Positions 43,844 through 54,875 are shown, counted from the first letter of the stretch. The stretch: DNA of 64,000 nucleotides from Tindallia sp. (GCA_007134225.1 SLLE01000076.1:79111-143110), one strand, 5' to 3'. Numbers and translations are program-made. The notes: generated by a model not told the origin, from the sequence alone.

Positions 43844-45982
43844 TTATGAAGCGTTTATATTTTCGTTTCCAACTTTATTGTTTGTTTCCGACTTTAATGA
43901 TAATTCACACTCAAACTCCAGTCTGTCTTTAAACTCTTCTTTTTTTCCTTTATTCCATGACTGCACCGGCCGGTGGAATCCGACAACCCGAGTCCAAACT
44001 TCTGTGTCTTCGCCACACACAGGGCACTCAAAATGCTCTCCCTTGATGTAACCATGCTGATGACAAATACTATAAGTCGGTGTAATCGTCATATAAGGCA
44101 TATGGGAATTTTCAAAACTCCTTTTCAACAGGAGCTTTGTCGTTTCCACATCCTGAATCTCTTCGCCTATAAATCCATGAAAAACTGTTCCTCCAGTATA
44201 CTGGGTTTGTAGCTTTTCCTGCGCCTCAATTGCTTCAAAAATATCCTTTGTATGTCCCACGGGCAGCTGTGTTGAATTTGTATAATAAGGTTCTTCGCTT
44301 CCCTGAGATATGATTCTGGGGTACATGGCTTTGTCAATTCTGGCAAACCGATAGGAGGTTCCCTCTGCAGGTGATGCTTCCAGATTCCAAAGACTTCCCG
44401 TCTCTTCCTGAAATATTCGAATGACCCGATTCATAAATTCCATTATTTCCACTGCAAACTCCAGCCCATCTTCCGTAGTAATGTCCTCCCCCAGCAAATT
44501 CAGGCATGCTTCATTCATCCCATTAAGGCCAACCGTCGAAAAGTGATTTTTAAAGTATTCACCTGTAGAGTCTTTAACGCTCTGCAAATAAAAACGTGAA
44601 TATGGATACAGTCCGGCTTCCATATAGTTTTCCAGGACAATTCTTTTCTCTTCACAGATTTCCTTCGCCAGCTCCATCAGCTTTCGGACCTGCCGCTTAA
44701 AATCTTCCATATTTTCTGATGTATGACCAATTCTTGCCATGTTCAGGGTTACCACATTAATAGAACCCGTCATTGGATTGGCTCCGAACAACCCACCACC
44801 TCTTTTGCGTAATTCCCGGTTATCCAAACGCAGTCGGCAGCACATGCTTCGAATATCTTCCGGCGCCATATCTGAATTAAGGAAATTGGCGAAGTAGGGT
44901 GTCCCGAATTTTCCGGTCATTTCCATAATGGCATCGGCGGTTTCTGAATCCCAGGGAAAATCAGGTGTTATATTAATAGTTGGAATCGGAAAACTGAATG
45001 CCCTCTGGGCTCCGTCCCCTTCCATCATCACTTCACAAAAAGCTTTGTTAAATATATCCATTTCTTTTTGAAATTCGCCATATGTTTTATCAACGGTCTT
45101 ACCGCCAATAATTGCCGGCTGATTCTTTAGCAACGGGTGAGGAGCGATATCTAACGTAATATTCGTGAATGGTGTTTGAAAGCCAACCCGAGTTGGGATA
45201 TTTAAATTGAATACAAATCGCTGCAACGCTTTTTTCACTTGATTCATCGTTAACCCATCATAATAAATAAACGGAGCCAGGTATGTATCAATGCTGGAAA
45301 CTGCCTGTGCACCAGCTGACTCTCCCTGTAGCGTGTACAGTAAGTTCACTAATTGTCCCAAAGCCGTTTCAAGGTGTTTTGGCGGCTTTGATTCCACTTT
45401 GCCTTTAGCTCCTTTAAATCCTCTTTTCAGGAAATCTTCCATATCCCATCCACAGCAGTATGGCGCCAACAAACCCAAATCGTGAATATGCAAATCTCCT
45501 CTTATATGAGCATCTCTCAATTCCTTGCGATAAATTTTATTAAGCCAGTATTTCGAACTGATTGATTCTACAATATGATTGTTCAATCCTTGAAGCGAAA
45601 AACCCATGTTTGCATTCTCATTGACACGCCAATCATCCAGGCTCACATATTCTTCCACCATTTCTTCTGCATCCATGAATAAATTCTTTACTTCGCGGAT
45701 CTCTTCTCTTTTTTTACGATATAAAATAAACGCCTTCGCTGTCTTGGCATGGCCTTCTTCTATAAGCACTTTCTCCACCAGATCCTGAATATCTTCCACG
45801 GATGGTATGCTTGCCCGATAGGTTTCATTTACGATATCCACTACTTTTTTCGCCAGCACTCCAGCTCGAATTTCATCGTCTCCACCTACTGATTTCACCG
45901 CAGCAAAAATAGCATCTTTTATCTTTGTCATTTGAAAATCGACAATTTCACCGTTTCGTTTTTGTATTCTCGTAATAGCCAA
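43844..45982 (-). CDS. nrdD: Anaerobic ribonucleoside-triphosphate reductase
   Basis: 712 aa; ATP-cone N-terminus; Zn site CHQHGYIKGEHFECPVCGEDTEVWTRVVGFHRPVQSWNKGKKEEF. Confidence 0.96.
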   Translation of the reverse strand: MAITRIQKRNGEIVDFQMTKIKDAIFAAVKSVGGDDEIRAGVLAKKVVDIVNETYRASIPSVEDIQDLVEKVLIEEGHAKTAKAFILYRKKREEIREVKNLFMDAEEMVEEYVSLDDWRVNENANMGFSLQGLNNHIVESISSKYWLNKIYRKELRDAHIRGDLHIHDLGLLAPYCCGWDMEDFLKRGFKGAKGKVESKPPKHLETALGQLVNLLYTLQGESAGAQAVSSIDTYLAPFIYYDGLTMNQVKKALQRFVFNLNIPTRVGFQTPFTNITLDIAPHPLLKNQPAIIGGKTVDKTYGEFQKEMDIFNKAFCEVMMEGDGAQRAFSFPIPTINITPDFPWDSETADAIMEMTGKFGTPYFANFLNSDMAPEDIRSMCCRLRLDNRELRKRGGGLFGANPMTGSINVVTLNMARIGHTSENMEDFKRQVRKLMELAKEICEEKRIVLENYMEAGLYPYSRFYLQSVKDSTGEYFKNHFSTVGLNGMNEACLNLLGEDITTEDGLEFAVEIMEFMNRVIRIFQEETGSLWNLEASPAEGTSYRFARIDKAMYPRIISQGSEEPYYTNSTQLPVGHTKDIFEAIEAQEKLQTQYTGGTVFHGFIGEEIQDVETTKLLLKRSFENSHMPYMTITPTYSICHQHGYIKGEHFECPVCGEDTEVWTRVVGFHRPVQSWNKGKKEEFKDRLEFECELSLKSETNNKVGNENINAS

Positions 45983-46223
45983 TCCATAGCGCCCCCTTTA
46001 TTTAGTGTAAACCTCATTGCTCAATACTATATATGGTATACTCTAGCGGATGCTCTCCTATTTTCAAAACGCGATATTCGGGCAAATTTTTAATTTTTCA
46101 CAGCTCATTCTTTGTTTTTCATCCTCTATCATGTGTTTAACTCCATTTGCTTATCTTCCATTAATTTGCTTGTTGACATATTCAATCGAAATAGTACCCG
46201 TTGAAATCACTGAATGACAAGAG

Positions 46224-46262
46224 CCCTTATCAAATCGAGACCAAGGGCTCATTTTATTAAAA
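46224..46262. terminator. Terminator downstream of the ABC-F gene
   Basis: agagccctt-atcaaatcgagacc-aagggctcatttt. Confidence 0.65.
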
Positions 46263-46270
46263 TGTTGCTT

Positions 46271-48199
46271 TTAATCGTGGTCCGCTTTTGCTTTACGAAT
46301 CCTTTCAATCTTTTCCGTCAATTCAGCCCAACGTTCCAATGCCGTTTCCAGCTTGGCTTCCAGACGCTCTTTCTCTTTCATGCATTCCTGCAAGACAACA
46401 AAATCAGACTGTTGAAAAATCATGTCCTCATCAATCTTTTGAATTTTCTCCTCCAGATTTTCAATCGTGTGTTCAATTGTTTCGTATTCTCGCTTTTCAT
46501 GAAAGCTAAGTTTTGAAGGTAGCTGCTCCCTTTTCCGTTCTTCACTCTCGCTTGGATTCTTTTCTCTTTCATGCAGTGACGATGATTTGTTTTCATTATC
46601 TTTTTTAAGCCTTTCCATCCACTCGCTGCAACTACCGTGGTACTCACCAATCTGACCGCTTCCATCTAAAATCAAGAGACGGTCCGTTAGTCTGTCTAAC
46701 ATATACCGATCATGAGAAGAAATAACCACCGTTCCTTCGAATGATAACAAATAGTCTTCCAACAATGTCAGGGTATACAAATCGAGATCATTAGTCGGTT
46801 CGTCCAGAAGCAGGAAGTTGGGTTCCTCCATTAGTTTGCGCATCAGATAGAGTCTTCTTTTCTCTCCTCCGGATAGACTTTCGACTTTGGTCCATTGTTT
46901 TTCCGGTGTAAACAAAAAACGTTCCAATAACTGAGCCGCTGAAATGCGCTGTTCTTTTTCTACGGTCATATATTCCCGGCCTTCACGCGCATATTCCAAA
47001 ACTCTTAAGTCAGTATCCAATCCTTGGTTTTCCTGGTCCAAATAAGCTGTTTTCAGAGTTTTTCCCCATTTGATTTCGCCCTCTGTCGGCTTAAGCTTCC
47101 CTGCCATCAGATGAAGCAAAGTGCTCTTTCCGGTTCCGTTGGGTCCCACCAAGCCAATTATTTCACCTGGTTTTAATAATATATCAGCATTTTTTATAAT
47201 TGGAAGTTCATTTTCATAAGCAAAAGAAACGTCCTTCATTTCAAGGACCTGCTTCCCTAATCGCTTTTGCAGTAAGGGTATATCAATCCGGCGTTCTTCC
47301 TGATGGACATTTTTCTCTTTTAAGGTTTCAAATCTTTGTATTCGAGCTTTTTGTTTCGTGCTTCTGGCTCTGGCTCCTCTTTGTATCCACGCCAGCTCTT
47401 TTTTAAAGAGCGTATGCATCCGGTCTTTTTCCTTTTGCTGATGATGTACCATTTCCTGTTTGCTTTCCAGATATTGTTGGTAAGATCCAGGAAATATTGT
47501 TAGTCTTCCATGATCAAGTTCGCCAATAGAACGAATCGTTCTATCCAAAAAGTAACGATCATGGGTTACCATAACGACAGCACCTTTTCGTTGCAATAAC
47601 CATTCTTCCAGCCATAAAATCATTGATAAATCCAAGTGGTTTGTGGGCTCATCCAATATAAGCAGATCGGAAGGCTGTGCCAACGCCCTTGCAAGAGAAA
47701 TTCTTCTTCTTTGACCTCCTGAAAGCTGGTCAACAGACTGATAGAAATCCTGCATACCCAGTTTTGTCAAAATGGTTTTTGCATGTGTCTCCAAATTCCA
47801 AAGATCTTTATCCTCTATCTGCTGATGCAAATTCTGCCACTCATTTAAGGATGGCTGATGATGAGAATTTTCTTCCATTCTTTTTAAAACTTTTTTATAT
47901 TCAGATAGCAAACGCATATCGGGATCGTCACTTTTCATGACTGCATCCAGTACGGTTTGATCCAATTTTTCCTCTGTATTCTGGGAAACCATTTGAATTC
48001 TGCACTGCGGATGAAATGTCACTTGTCCAATATCTGGTTTTAACTCTCCTGCTAATATTTTCAGCAAAGTGGTTTTACCAGTGCCATTGGCACCGATGAT
48101 TCCTATTTTCGTATCTGGCCCAATAAAAAGTGTGGCATTACTTAGAATTGGCTGTATGCCATATTGATGGGTTATGTTTTCCAAACTCACATAATTCAT
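46271..48199 (-). CDS. ABC-F family ATP-binding protein (Uup-like)
   Basis: 642 aa; two Walker A (GANGTGKTTLL, GPNGTGKSTLL) and two LSGGQ/LSGGE motifs, C-terminal coiled coil. Confidence 0.93.
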   Translation of the reverse strand: MNYVSLENITHQYGIQPILSNATLFIGPDTKIGIIGANGTGKTTLLKILAGELKPDIGQVTFHPQCRIQMVSQNTEEKLDQTVLDAVMKSDDPDMRLLSEYKKVLKRMEENSHHQPSLNEWQNLHQQIEDKDLWNLETHAKTILTKLGMQDFYQSVDQLSGGQRRRISLARALAQPSDLLILDEPTNHLDLSMILWLEEWLLQRKGAVVMVTHDRYFLDRTIRSIGELDHGRLTIFPGSYQQYLESKQEMVHHQQKEKDRMHTLFKKELAWIQRGARARSTKQKARIQRFETLKEKNVHQEERRIDIPLLQKRLGKQVLEMKDVSFAYENELPIIKNADILLKPGEIIGLVGPNGTGKSTLLHLMAGKLKPTEGEIKWGKTLKTAYLDQENQGLDTDLRVLEYAREGREYMTVEKEQRISAAQLLERFLFTPEKQWTKVESLSGGEKRRLYLMRKLMEEPNFLLLDEPTNDLDLYTLTLLEDYLLSFEGTVVISSHDRYMLDRLTDRLLILDGSGQIGEYHGSCSEWMERLKKDNENKSSSLHEREKNPSESEERKREQLPSKLSFHEKREYETIEHTIENLEEKIQKIDEDMIFQQSDFVVLQECMKEKERLEAKLETALERWAELTEKIERIRKAKADHD

Positions 48200-49031
48200 T
48201 GGTTTTCCTCAATTCTATTTGCAGTTGCTCTAAAGCGATTTCACCATTATTTTGCAGCTGTTTTAAGAGTAGATTTTTGCTTTTGATTAATCGTTCAATG
48301 CTTTGGCTGGAGTCCATCAAGCATACCTTAGCCGGCCCTTGAAATGAGATGGAGCGAGATTGTTTTTTCAACATTCGAATTGTTTGTCTGACCGTGCCTT
48401 CATTGCCATCATAAATGACAGTATCTTTAGGAAACTTTTTCTGCCATTGGTTTTTGATCAGTACATAATGTGTGCACCCCAACACCACACCATCAAACTG
48501 AAAAGATTTGTAAGGTTCCAGCAATTCTTCAATCTTTTTGTCCACTTCGGTTGATTCGGGACCATACTTTTCAATTTGATCTACCAGCCCATGGCATGGA
48601 AGTCTCACAATCTCATGCTGATCACCAATGGACTCCATTAAAGCTGCAAACTTGCTTTCTTTTAGGGTAAGGGCAGTTGCCGCTACTAAAATCCTGCTGG
48701 AAGCTCCTTTTTTCACCGCCGGTTTGACTGCTGGCTCCATACCAATAATCGGAAAAGCAAACGTCTCTCTCAACACTTCTACAGCCGCACTGGTTGCTGT
48801 ATTACATGCAATTACAACTGCATCAACGGATAGATCTTTAAGATATTCCAGGCTATGCATGGTATGCTCCAGCACTCTACCGGGAGCCAATTCGCCATAG
48901 GGAGCATGCTTGGAATCGCTAAGAAAAACAAAGGATTCCCCTGGCATCGCTTCAATTAAATTTGCTAATACGCTGATGCCGCCATAGCCTGAATCAAAAA
49001 CACCGATGGAGCCATGATTCACTTTTTCCAT
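48138..49031 (-). CDS. murI: Glutamate racemase
   Basis: 297 aa; GVFDSGYGGISVLANL, VIACNTATSAA, VLGCTHYVLI. Confidence 0.95.
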   Translation of the reverse strand: MEKVNHGSIGVFDSGYGGISVLANLIEAMPGESFVFLSDSKHAPYGELAPGRVLEHTMHSLEYLKDLSVDAVVIACNTATSAAVEVLRETFAFPIIGMEPAVKPAVKKGASSRILVAATALTLKESKFAALMESIGDQHEIVRLPCHGLVDQIEKYGPESTEVDKKIEELLEPYKSFQFDGVVLGCTHYVLIKNQWQKKFPKDTVIYDGNEGTVRQTIRMLKKQSRSISFQGPAKVCLMDSSQSIERLIKSKNLLLKQLQNNGEIALEQLQIELRKTNELCEFGKHNPSIWHTANSK

Positions 49032-50371
49032 TTAGCTTCCAGCTCCTGCTGCATTGATGCCGTTCCTGGCTTTTCCAAGAGAGCAAACATATTGCGCTTA
49101 TATGCCTCCACACCCGGTTGATCAAAGGGATTTACCCCCATCACATATCCACTGATGGCACAGGATTTTTGAAAGAAATATAACAGGTAGCCCACCCAGT
49201 AGGCATTCTTTTCCGGAATTGATAAAATTCCTACCGGTACACCTCCATCGATATGAGCCATCACTGTTCCTTCCAGCGCTTTTTGGTTGATCATGGCCAC
49301 ATCTTTATTTTTAAGATAGTCCAGCCCATCTTCATTTTCTCCTGTATCCGGTACATATATTTCGGAATTGCATTCTTCAAATTTCAACACAGTTTCAAAA
49401 ATCATACGACGCCCATCCTGAACATATTGCCCCATAGAATGTAAATCTGTTGTATATTGTACAGATGCCGGAAAAATTCCTCTGCCATCTTTTCCTTCAC
49501 TTTCACCAAACAACTGTTTCCACCATTCGCAAAGGTATTGAAAGGCAGGGTCAAAACTTGCAAGCACTTCAACTTCTTTGCCTTGTTGATAAAGTAGGCT
49601 TCTATAGGCAGCATACTGATATGCTGCATTTTTTGTCATATCCGAATCCTGCAAATCGACAACTGCTTTTTGTGCTCCCTTCAGGATTTCATCGATATCA
49701 ATGCCGGAAGCTGCAACAGGTATCATGCCAACGGGTGTTAATACTGAGTACCTGCCTCCCACGTCATCCGGTATGACAAAAGATTCATATCCTTTTTCAT
49801 CAGCCAGTTTTTTCAAAGCACCTTTTTGGGCATCAGTTGTCACAAAAATACGATTCCGACTTTCTTCCTGTCCGTACTTGGACTCCATCAATTTTCGAAG
49901 GATTCTAAAAGCAATGGCCGGTTCCGTTGTCGTTCCGGATTTCGAGATGACATTAATAGAAAAGTCCTTGTCTTTTAACCATTCCGACAGAGTATATAAG
50001 TAATCGCTGTCCATTTGGTGACCTGCAAAGATAACCTGTATATCCTCTTTTTCTTTCCGGTTATCCGGAAAAAGACGGTTCAACTGCAACAGGTCTAACA
50101 CTGCCCTCGCTCCCAGATAAGACCCTCCTATGCCAACGACAACAAGAACTTCCGATTGTTTTTTAATGGTCTCGGCAGCTTTTTTAATTTGACTCCACTC
50201 TTCTTGATTGATTCGATTCGGTAAATCGAGCCAACCCAAAAAATCATTTCCCGGTCCTTTTTTCTCGTGTAACATTTTATGTGCCAAGTCAATATGTGGC
50301 TGCAGCTGATGAAGTGAATGAAGCGGTATCATGTGCGCCGATTTGCTAAAATCAAAATTTATGGTTTTCAT
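49019..50371 (-). CDS. pgi: Glucose-6-phosphate isomerase
   Basis: 450 aa; VGIGGSYLGARAVLDLL, NVISKSGTTTEPAIAFR. Confidence 0.96.
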   Translation of the reverse strand: MKTINFDFSKSAHMIPLHSLHQLQPHIDLAHKMLHEKKGPGNDFLGWLDLPNRINQEEWSQIKKAAETIKKQSEVLVVVGIGGSYLGARAVLDLLQLNRLFPDNRKEKEDIQVIFAGHQMDSDYLYTLSEWLKDKDFSINVISKSGTTTEPAIAFRILRKLMESKYGQEESRNRIFVTTDAQKGALKKLADEKGYESFVIPDDVGGRYSVLTPVGMIPVAASGIDIDEILKGAQKAVVDLQDSDMTKNAAYQYAAYRSLLYQQGKEVEVLASFDPAFQYLCEWWKQLFGESEGKDGRGIFPASVQYTTDLHSMGQYVQDGRRMIFETVLKFEECNSEIYVPDTGENEDGLDYLKNKDVAMINQKALEGTVMAHIDGGVPVGILSIPEKNAYWVGYLLYFFQKSCAISGYVMGVNPFDQPGVEAYKRNMFALLEKPGTASMQQELEAKWKK

Positions 50372-50380
50372 CGTATCCTC

Positions 50381-51271
50381 CTATTCTCCTAAACGGTTCT
50401 TCAATACTCCCAGCCCTTCAACTTTACAAATCACCTGATCACCCTTGCTTAAATATTTTGGTGGATCAAAGGCCATCCCAACACCGGATGGTGTCCCGGT
50501 GGCAATCATATCTCCCGGCTCCAGGGTAAATCCTTTTGAAAAATCACTGATGACATAAGGAAGATCGAAAATATAGTTCTTTGTGTTTGATGCTTGCCTG
50601 ATTTCGTCATTTACTTGACAGCTTAAATCCAATTGAAGTGGTTGTTCAACCATTTCCCGATGAACAATAAAAGGACCCATTGCCGTAAATGTATCCAGGC
50701 TTTTCCCTCGAAGCCACTGTGTATGAGCAGCTTGTAGGTCACGGGCACTAAAATCATTCATAATCGTATAACCAAAAATATATTCATAGGCTTTTTCCGC
50801 CGGAATGTTTTTACCTCTCTTTCCAATAACCGCAACCACTTCCACTTCATAATCAATCGTATCTGTCACCTGTTCCTGAAGATCAATGACCGCATCCGGA
50901 CCTACAATCTCTGTCGCCATTTTACCGAAATAAATCGGAGCTTCTGGACTGGGATTGTTTTTTGCAAAGGATTTTTTCAATTCATCTGCATGATCCTGAT
51001 AATTCAATCCAAGGCAAATAATGTTTCGAAACGGCCGTGGAATCGGTGCCAATAACTGAACCTTTTCAAGTGGTTGTGGCTCCTGGTTAGGTTGCTCTAA
51101 AAATTGCTTAATTATTTCCAAGGCCTTATCATCCTGAGATCGAATAAAATCCAAAACAGTTTTGTGCGCCTCTTCACCAAATATCTGCTCAAAAAAGAAA
51201 ATACCTTGATCATTTTTTGACAATACACCCGGTTTTTCGTTCCCCTCATAAGATGCTGTAACAAATTTCAT
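50381..51271 (-). CDS. Fumarylacetoacetate hydrolase family protein
   Basis: 296 aa; NIICLGLNYQDHADE, DYEVEVVAVIGKRGKNI, GDMIATGTPSGVG. Confidence 0.93.
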   Translation of the reverse strand: MKFVTASYEGNEKPGVLSKNDQGIFFFEQIFGEEAHKTVLDFIRSQDDKALEIIKQFLEQPNQEPQPLEKVQLLAPIPRPFRNIICLGLNYQDHADELKKSFAKNNPSPEAPIYFGKMATEIVGPDAVIDLQEQVTDTIDYEVEVVAVIGKRGKNIPAEKAYEYIFGYTIMNDFSARDLQAAHTQWLRGKSLDTFTAMGPFIVHREMVEQPLQLDLSCQVNDEIRQASNTKNYIFDLPYVISDFSKGFTLEPGDMIATGTPSGVGMAFDPPKYLSKGDQVICKVEGLGVLKNRLGE

Positions 51272-51417
51272 TTTTCTGCTCCTTCCATGTGGTTTATTGG
51301 TTTATGATTATCAATTTACTTCTTTTATCCGAACGTTAACAGATACCGAGGATCAGCCGCACAGCTTTGCCATGACCACTATTAGCCCCAAGGTTACTGA
51401 AGCGGTCATCACTCCAT

Positions 51418-52536
51418 TCAAAAATTAATCACATCTCTTCGCATGTACACATTTAGCACCAGACCTATTGCCATAAAATTTGTTAACATGAAGGTACCAC
51501 CGTGGCTAATAAAAGGCAAGGGCTTACCGGTCACCGGCATTAACCCGATTGCCATACCAACGTTAATAAAGATGTGAAAAGCAAACATGAAAACAACTCC
51601 TACCACCAAAAACATTCCGAAGTCATCCTTAGCATTCATCGCAATGTAAACAAACTTGACCAGCATAGCAACAAACAAAAAAAGCAGGATCGATACACCT
51701 ATAAAACCCAATTCTTCAGCAATGACAGAAAACACAAAATCCGTATGTCTTTCAGGTAAAAATCCATACTGACTTTGAGTCCCGCTGTAAAGCCCCTGTC
51801 CTCTCAGCATCCCTGCTCCCACCGCTCTTTTTGATTGGATAATCTGATATCCGGCACCCATTGGATCCATTTCCGGGTTCAAGAATATCAGAATTCGAGT
51901 ACGCTGATAATCTTCCAGTAGGTTCCAAAATATTGGCATGCTTAAAAGACCCATAACAGCACCAATGAAAATGTATTTATACCGAATCCCTGCCATAAAA
52001 AGTACGCCAAAAATAATGGCACTTAAAACCAATGTGGTACCTAAATCCGGTTGCATCATAATCAAGGAGAGAGGCAAAAGCATGAATCCCAGTATTTTTA
52101 ACAGTGTGAAGGGTTGATTAATGCACTCCTGCTGATCGTCCACAATCTTTGCCAAGCATATAATGAGTCCAATTTTAACAAAATCTGCCGGTTGAAATCC
52201 GATTCCTCCGATTCGGATCCATCTACTGGCTCCCCAGTCTTCCTGCCCTACTCCCACTATAAGGACTATCAATAATAATGCGTTGCTGATTAAATAAATT
52301 GGGAAAGCCAGTCTTTTTAATGTTTTATAATTAATTAAGATCATTCCAACCATGGCGACCAAACCTGTCAGAATAGAAGTTATTTGGCTTCTGACAAAGT
52401 GAGCAGGACCCAACCGGTGGTTAAGTGTTGAACTGGAAATAATCACCACTCCATAAACACAAATCATCAGAACGATGAGGAGGAGACTAAAATCTATTTT
52501 TTTAAAAAGCTTAAAATCATTTCTCAACTTTTTCAC
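51418..52536 (-). CDS. rodA: FtsW/RodA/SpoVE-family peptidoglycan polymerase (RodA-like)
   Basis: 372 aa; QPDLGTTLVLSAIIFGVLF, FLPERHTDFVFSVIAEELGFIG, TGKPLPFISHGGTFM. Confidence 0.92.
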   Translation of the reverse strand: MKKLRNDFKLFKKIDFSLLLIVLMICVYGVVIISSSTLNHRLGPAHFVRSQITSILTGLVAMVGMILINYKTLKRLAFPIYLISNALLLIVLIVGVGQEDWGASRWIRIGGIGFQPADFVKIGLIICLAKIVDDQQECINQPFTLLKILGFMLLPLSLIMMQPDLGTTLVLSAIIFGVLFMAGIRYKYIFIGAVMGLLSMPIFWNLLEDYQRTRILIFLNPEMDPMGAGYQIIQSKRAVGAGMLRGQGLYSGTQSQYGFLPERHTDFVFSVIAEELGFIGVSILLFLFVAMLVKFVYIAMNAKDDFGMFLVVGVVFMFAFHIFINVGMAIGLMPVTGKPLPFISHGGTFMLTNFMAIGLVLNVYMRRDVINF

Positions 52537-52710
52537 CTCATGTATTTAAGCCCATGCCAGTCAGCATCGACCTTTTCTCCACTCAGTTTATACCAGTTTA
52601 TCTCTGTTTGCAACAACCATGCATTGAACTGCAAATGGAAAAAGCAGCGAAGTATTCGCCGCTCTCCAATTATTTCAATACCTGTTGTTTATCATAAACA
52701 GGGTTTGAAA

Positions 52711-53697
52711 TTAAAGATCAATTTGTTTCACTGAGTTTGTCCATTTCCCACATCGATCTCCCCATCGGGCTACTACTTGATTATTCACATGAACCTCGAT
52801 CACTTCGCAATGGTTTGGGCAGTCGTCACACTCAAAGGTTTTGGGAGCAAACTCCAAATTTGCTGCAACAAAGCCCCTAAACTTTGTATTTGTGCCTGTT
52901 GCTAAAATTTCTTCCCTTGCTAAAATCGCCGAGCCAATTGCTCCCATAATACTAAAATGCTCCGGTATCACTACTTCATAATTGATCTCTTTCTCAAAAG
53001 CTGCTTTTATCCCTTCATTAGCTGCTACTCCGCCCTGAAAGACATATGGCGGCTCCAGCTTTTTACCCCTGCCAAGGTTATTAATATAGTTTCGCACCAA
53101 TGCTTCACACAAACCCTTAATAATTTCAGCTTTAGAGAAACCAAACTGCTGTTTTGCAATCATATCTGACTCTGCGAAAACAGTACACCTTCCGGCAATC
53201 CGCACATCACGGTCTGCCGAAAGTGCTTTTCCGCCAAACTGATCGATTGGAATGCCCAGTCTTTCTGCCTGATGATCCAAAAACGAACCAGTACCGGCAG
53301 CGCAGACCGTATTCATTGCAAAATCAACAACCATTTGATCTTCCACAACAATAATCTTTGAATCCTGTCCGCCAATTTCAAAAATGGTACGCACGTCTGG
53401 CACAAAATGAACGGTGGCTGTTGCATGAGCTGTTATTTCATTTTTGATGACATCTGCGCCGATCATGACACCTATCATCTGCCGTCCACTGCCAGTGATG
53501 CCAACGCCTCTGATTTTGGCATTCTCAGAAAACTCTTTTTCTAACTGTTTCAACCCTTTCTTAACGGTCTCCAAAGGCTGACCATTCGTTCTCATATACT
53601 GACTTGAAATAACATTAGTATTGTTATCAATGACTACAATATTGGTACTGACAGATCCTACATCCACACCCATAAATAATTCCTGCAAACCATTCAT
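52711..53697 (-). CDS. 2-hydroxyacyl-CoA dehydratase activase (BadF/BcrAD ATPase)
   Basis: 328 aa; GVDVGSVSTNIVVID, FEIGGQDSKIIVVEDQMVVDFAMNTVCAAGTGSFLDHQAERLGI. Confidence 0.93.
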   Translation of the reverse strand: MNGLQELFMGVDVGSVSTNIVVIDNNTNVISSQYMRTNGQPLETVKKGLKQLEKEFSENAKIRGVGITGSGRQMIGVMIGADVIKNEITAHATATVHFVPDVRTIFEIGGQDSKIIVVEDQMVVDFAMNTVCAAGTGSFLDHQAERLGIPIDQFGGKALSADRDVRIAGRCTVFAESDMIAKQQFGFSKAEIIKGLCEALVRNYINNLGRGKKLEPPYVFQGGVAANEGIKAAFEKEINYEVVIPEHFSIMGAIGSAILAREEILATGTNTKFRGFVAANLEFAPKTFECDDCPNHCEVIEVHVNNQVVARWGDRCGKWTNSVKQIDL

Positions 53698-53732
53698 CCT
53701 CCTGTATCATAATTAGCTGTTTTCTCTCTTGT

Positions 53733-54875
53733 TTAGCTGGACGAGCAACAATGCTCCCGTTTATTTCGGCTCAACTTCGTTTTTCCATTGAGCCTTTGCT
53801 TTCGCTTTCCCCGCACCAAATCCACAAAAGCCTCTATTCTGGTTTGATTGTTAGCAATACCTGTCTGTTCATCCAAAGAGATCGTCAGCACCGGTATATT
53901 ATAATCCTCACTGATTTTAGGGATAATGCTTTGTGAAACAAGTTCCGGAAGACAGCCAAAAGGCATTAAATGGACAACTCCATCAAATTTCCGCTGACCA
54001 TAGTCAACAATTTGACCAACACTCTGCTTAGCGTGCCCACCGATCAAAATAGGAATGTATGGTTCTCCTTTTTTCAATACCGCATTTTCATGAGTCCAGT
54101 TCATCCATTTCGGAAGCATGTTGTAGGTTACCCATTGAGACAGGTATTGAGATCTTTCTACCTCAGCGCCTAAACTGTTCAGCACCTGTTCCATTTTCAT
54201 ATTGATGGAGTCTTCCATCACAACATATATTTCTCCTACAATCCCAATTCTGATTTGTTCTTCTTCCTCAATATGATGAATGGGTACGGAATTCAGTTTT
54301 TCTTTTCCTAGCTTAAATGCCTTTTTCATGGATGCAAAAGAAAAAGCCTGATCAAAATCATACTGAATTTTCTCCCAGATCCTGGATGTTTCTCCGCGAT
54401 TTTTCTCATAAGCTCGAATACACTGAACTTTTTTTTCTAAATTATCCAGCTTGCCAATCATATCATAAATCAGCAGCAATGACTTCATCACCTGTATCCA
54501 TGGAGTTCTGTCCCTCAGTTTTTTAATGTTTCTAAAAAAAGTTTTGGGATCCCTAAACATAGAGTCAAATACGATAAAATCGACATCATATCCCTCTGAC
54601 TCAAGAATTCTCTGGTGCACACGCTCATAAAAACCGGCTCTGCATGGGCCATTCCCTCCAGATGTAACAATCACTTCTGCACCCTTTTGGATCGCTTCAA
54701 AGTAGCTGCCCATAATAACTTTTAACGGAAAACAGGCAAATTCGGGACTGTATTTCACACCCAGATTAATCGTGGTCCTGGTGGGCTTTGGTGGTAAGAT
54801 CACGTCGTGTCCCAGCATTTCAAGGAGTTTTTTGTAAACAACAGTAGTCCCCATATACGGAAAGGTCACTTTCAT
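53733..54875 (-). CDS. Acyl-CoA dehydratase activase-related protein (HgdB/DUF2229-like)
   Basis: 380 aa; KVTFPYMGTTVVYKKLLEMLGHDVILPPKPTRTTINLGVKYSPEFACFPLKVIMGSYFEAI; SGGNGPCRAGFYE. Confidence 0.85.
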   Translation of the reverse strand: MKVTFPYMGTTVVYKKLLEMLGHDVILPPKPTRTTINLGVKYSPEFACFPLKVIMGSYFEAIQKGAEVIVTSGGNGPCRAGFYERVHQRILESEGYDVDFIVFDSMFRDPKTFFRNIKKLRDRTPWIQVMKSLLLIYDMIGKLDNLEKKVQCIRAYEKNRGETSRIWEKIQYDFDQAFSFASMKKAFKLGKEKLNSVPIHHIEEEEQIRIGIVGEIYVVMEDSINMKMEQVLNSLGAEVERSQYLSQWVTYNMLPKWMNWTHENAVLKKGEPYIPILIGGHAKQSVGQIVDYGQRKFDGVVHLMPFGCLPELVSQSIIPKISEDYNIPVLTISLDEQTGIANNQTRIEAFVDLVRGKRKQRLNGKTKLSRNKREHCCSSS

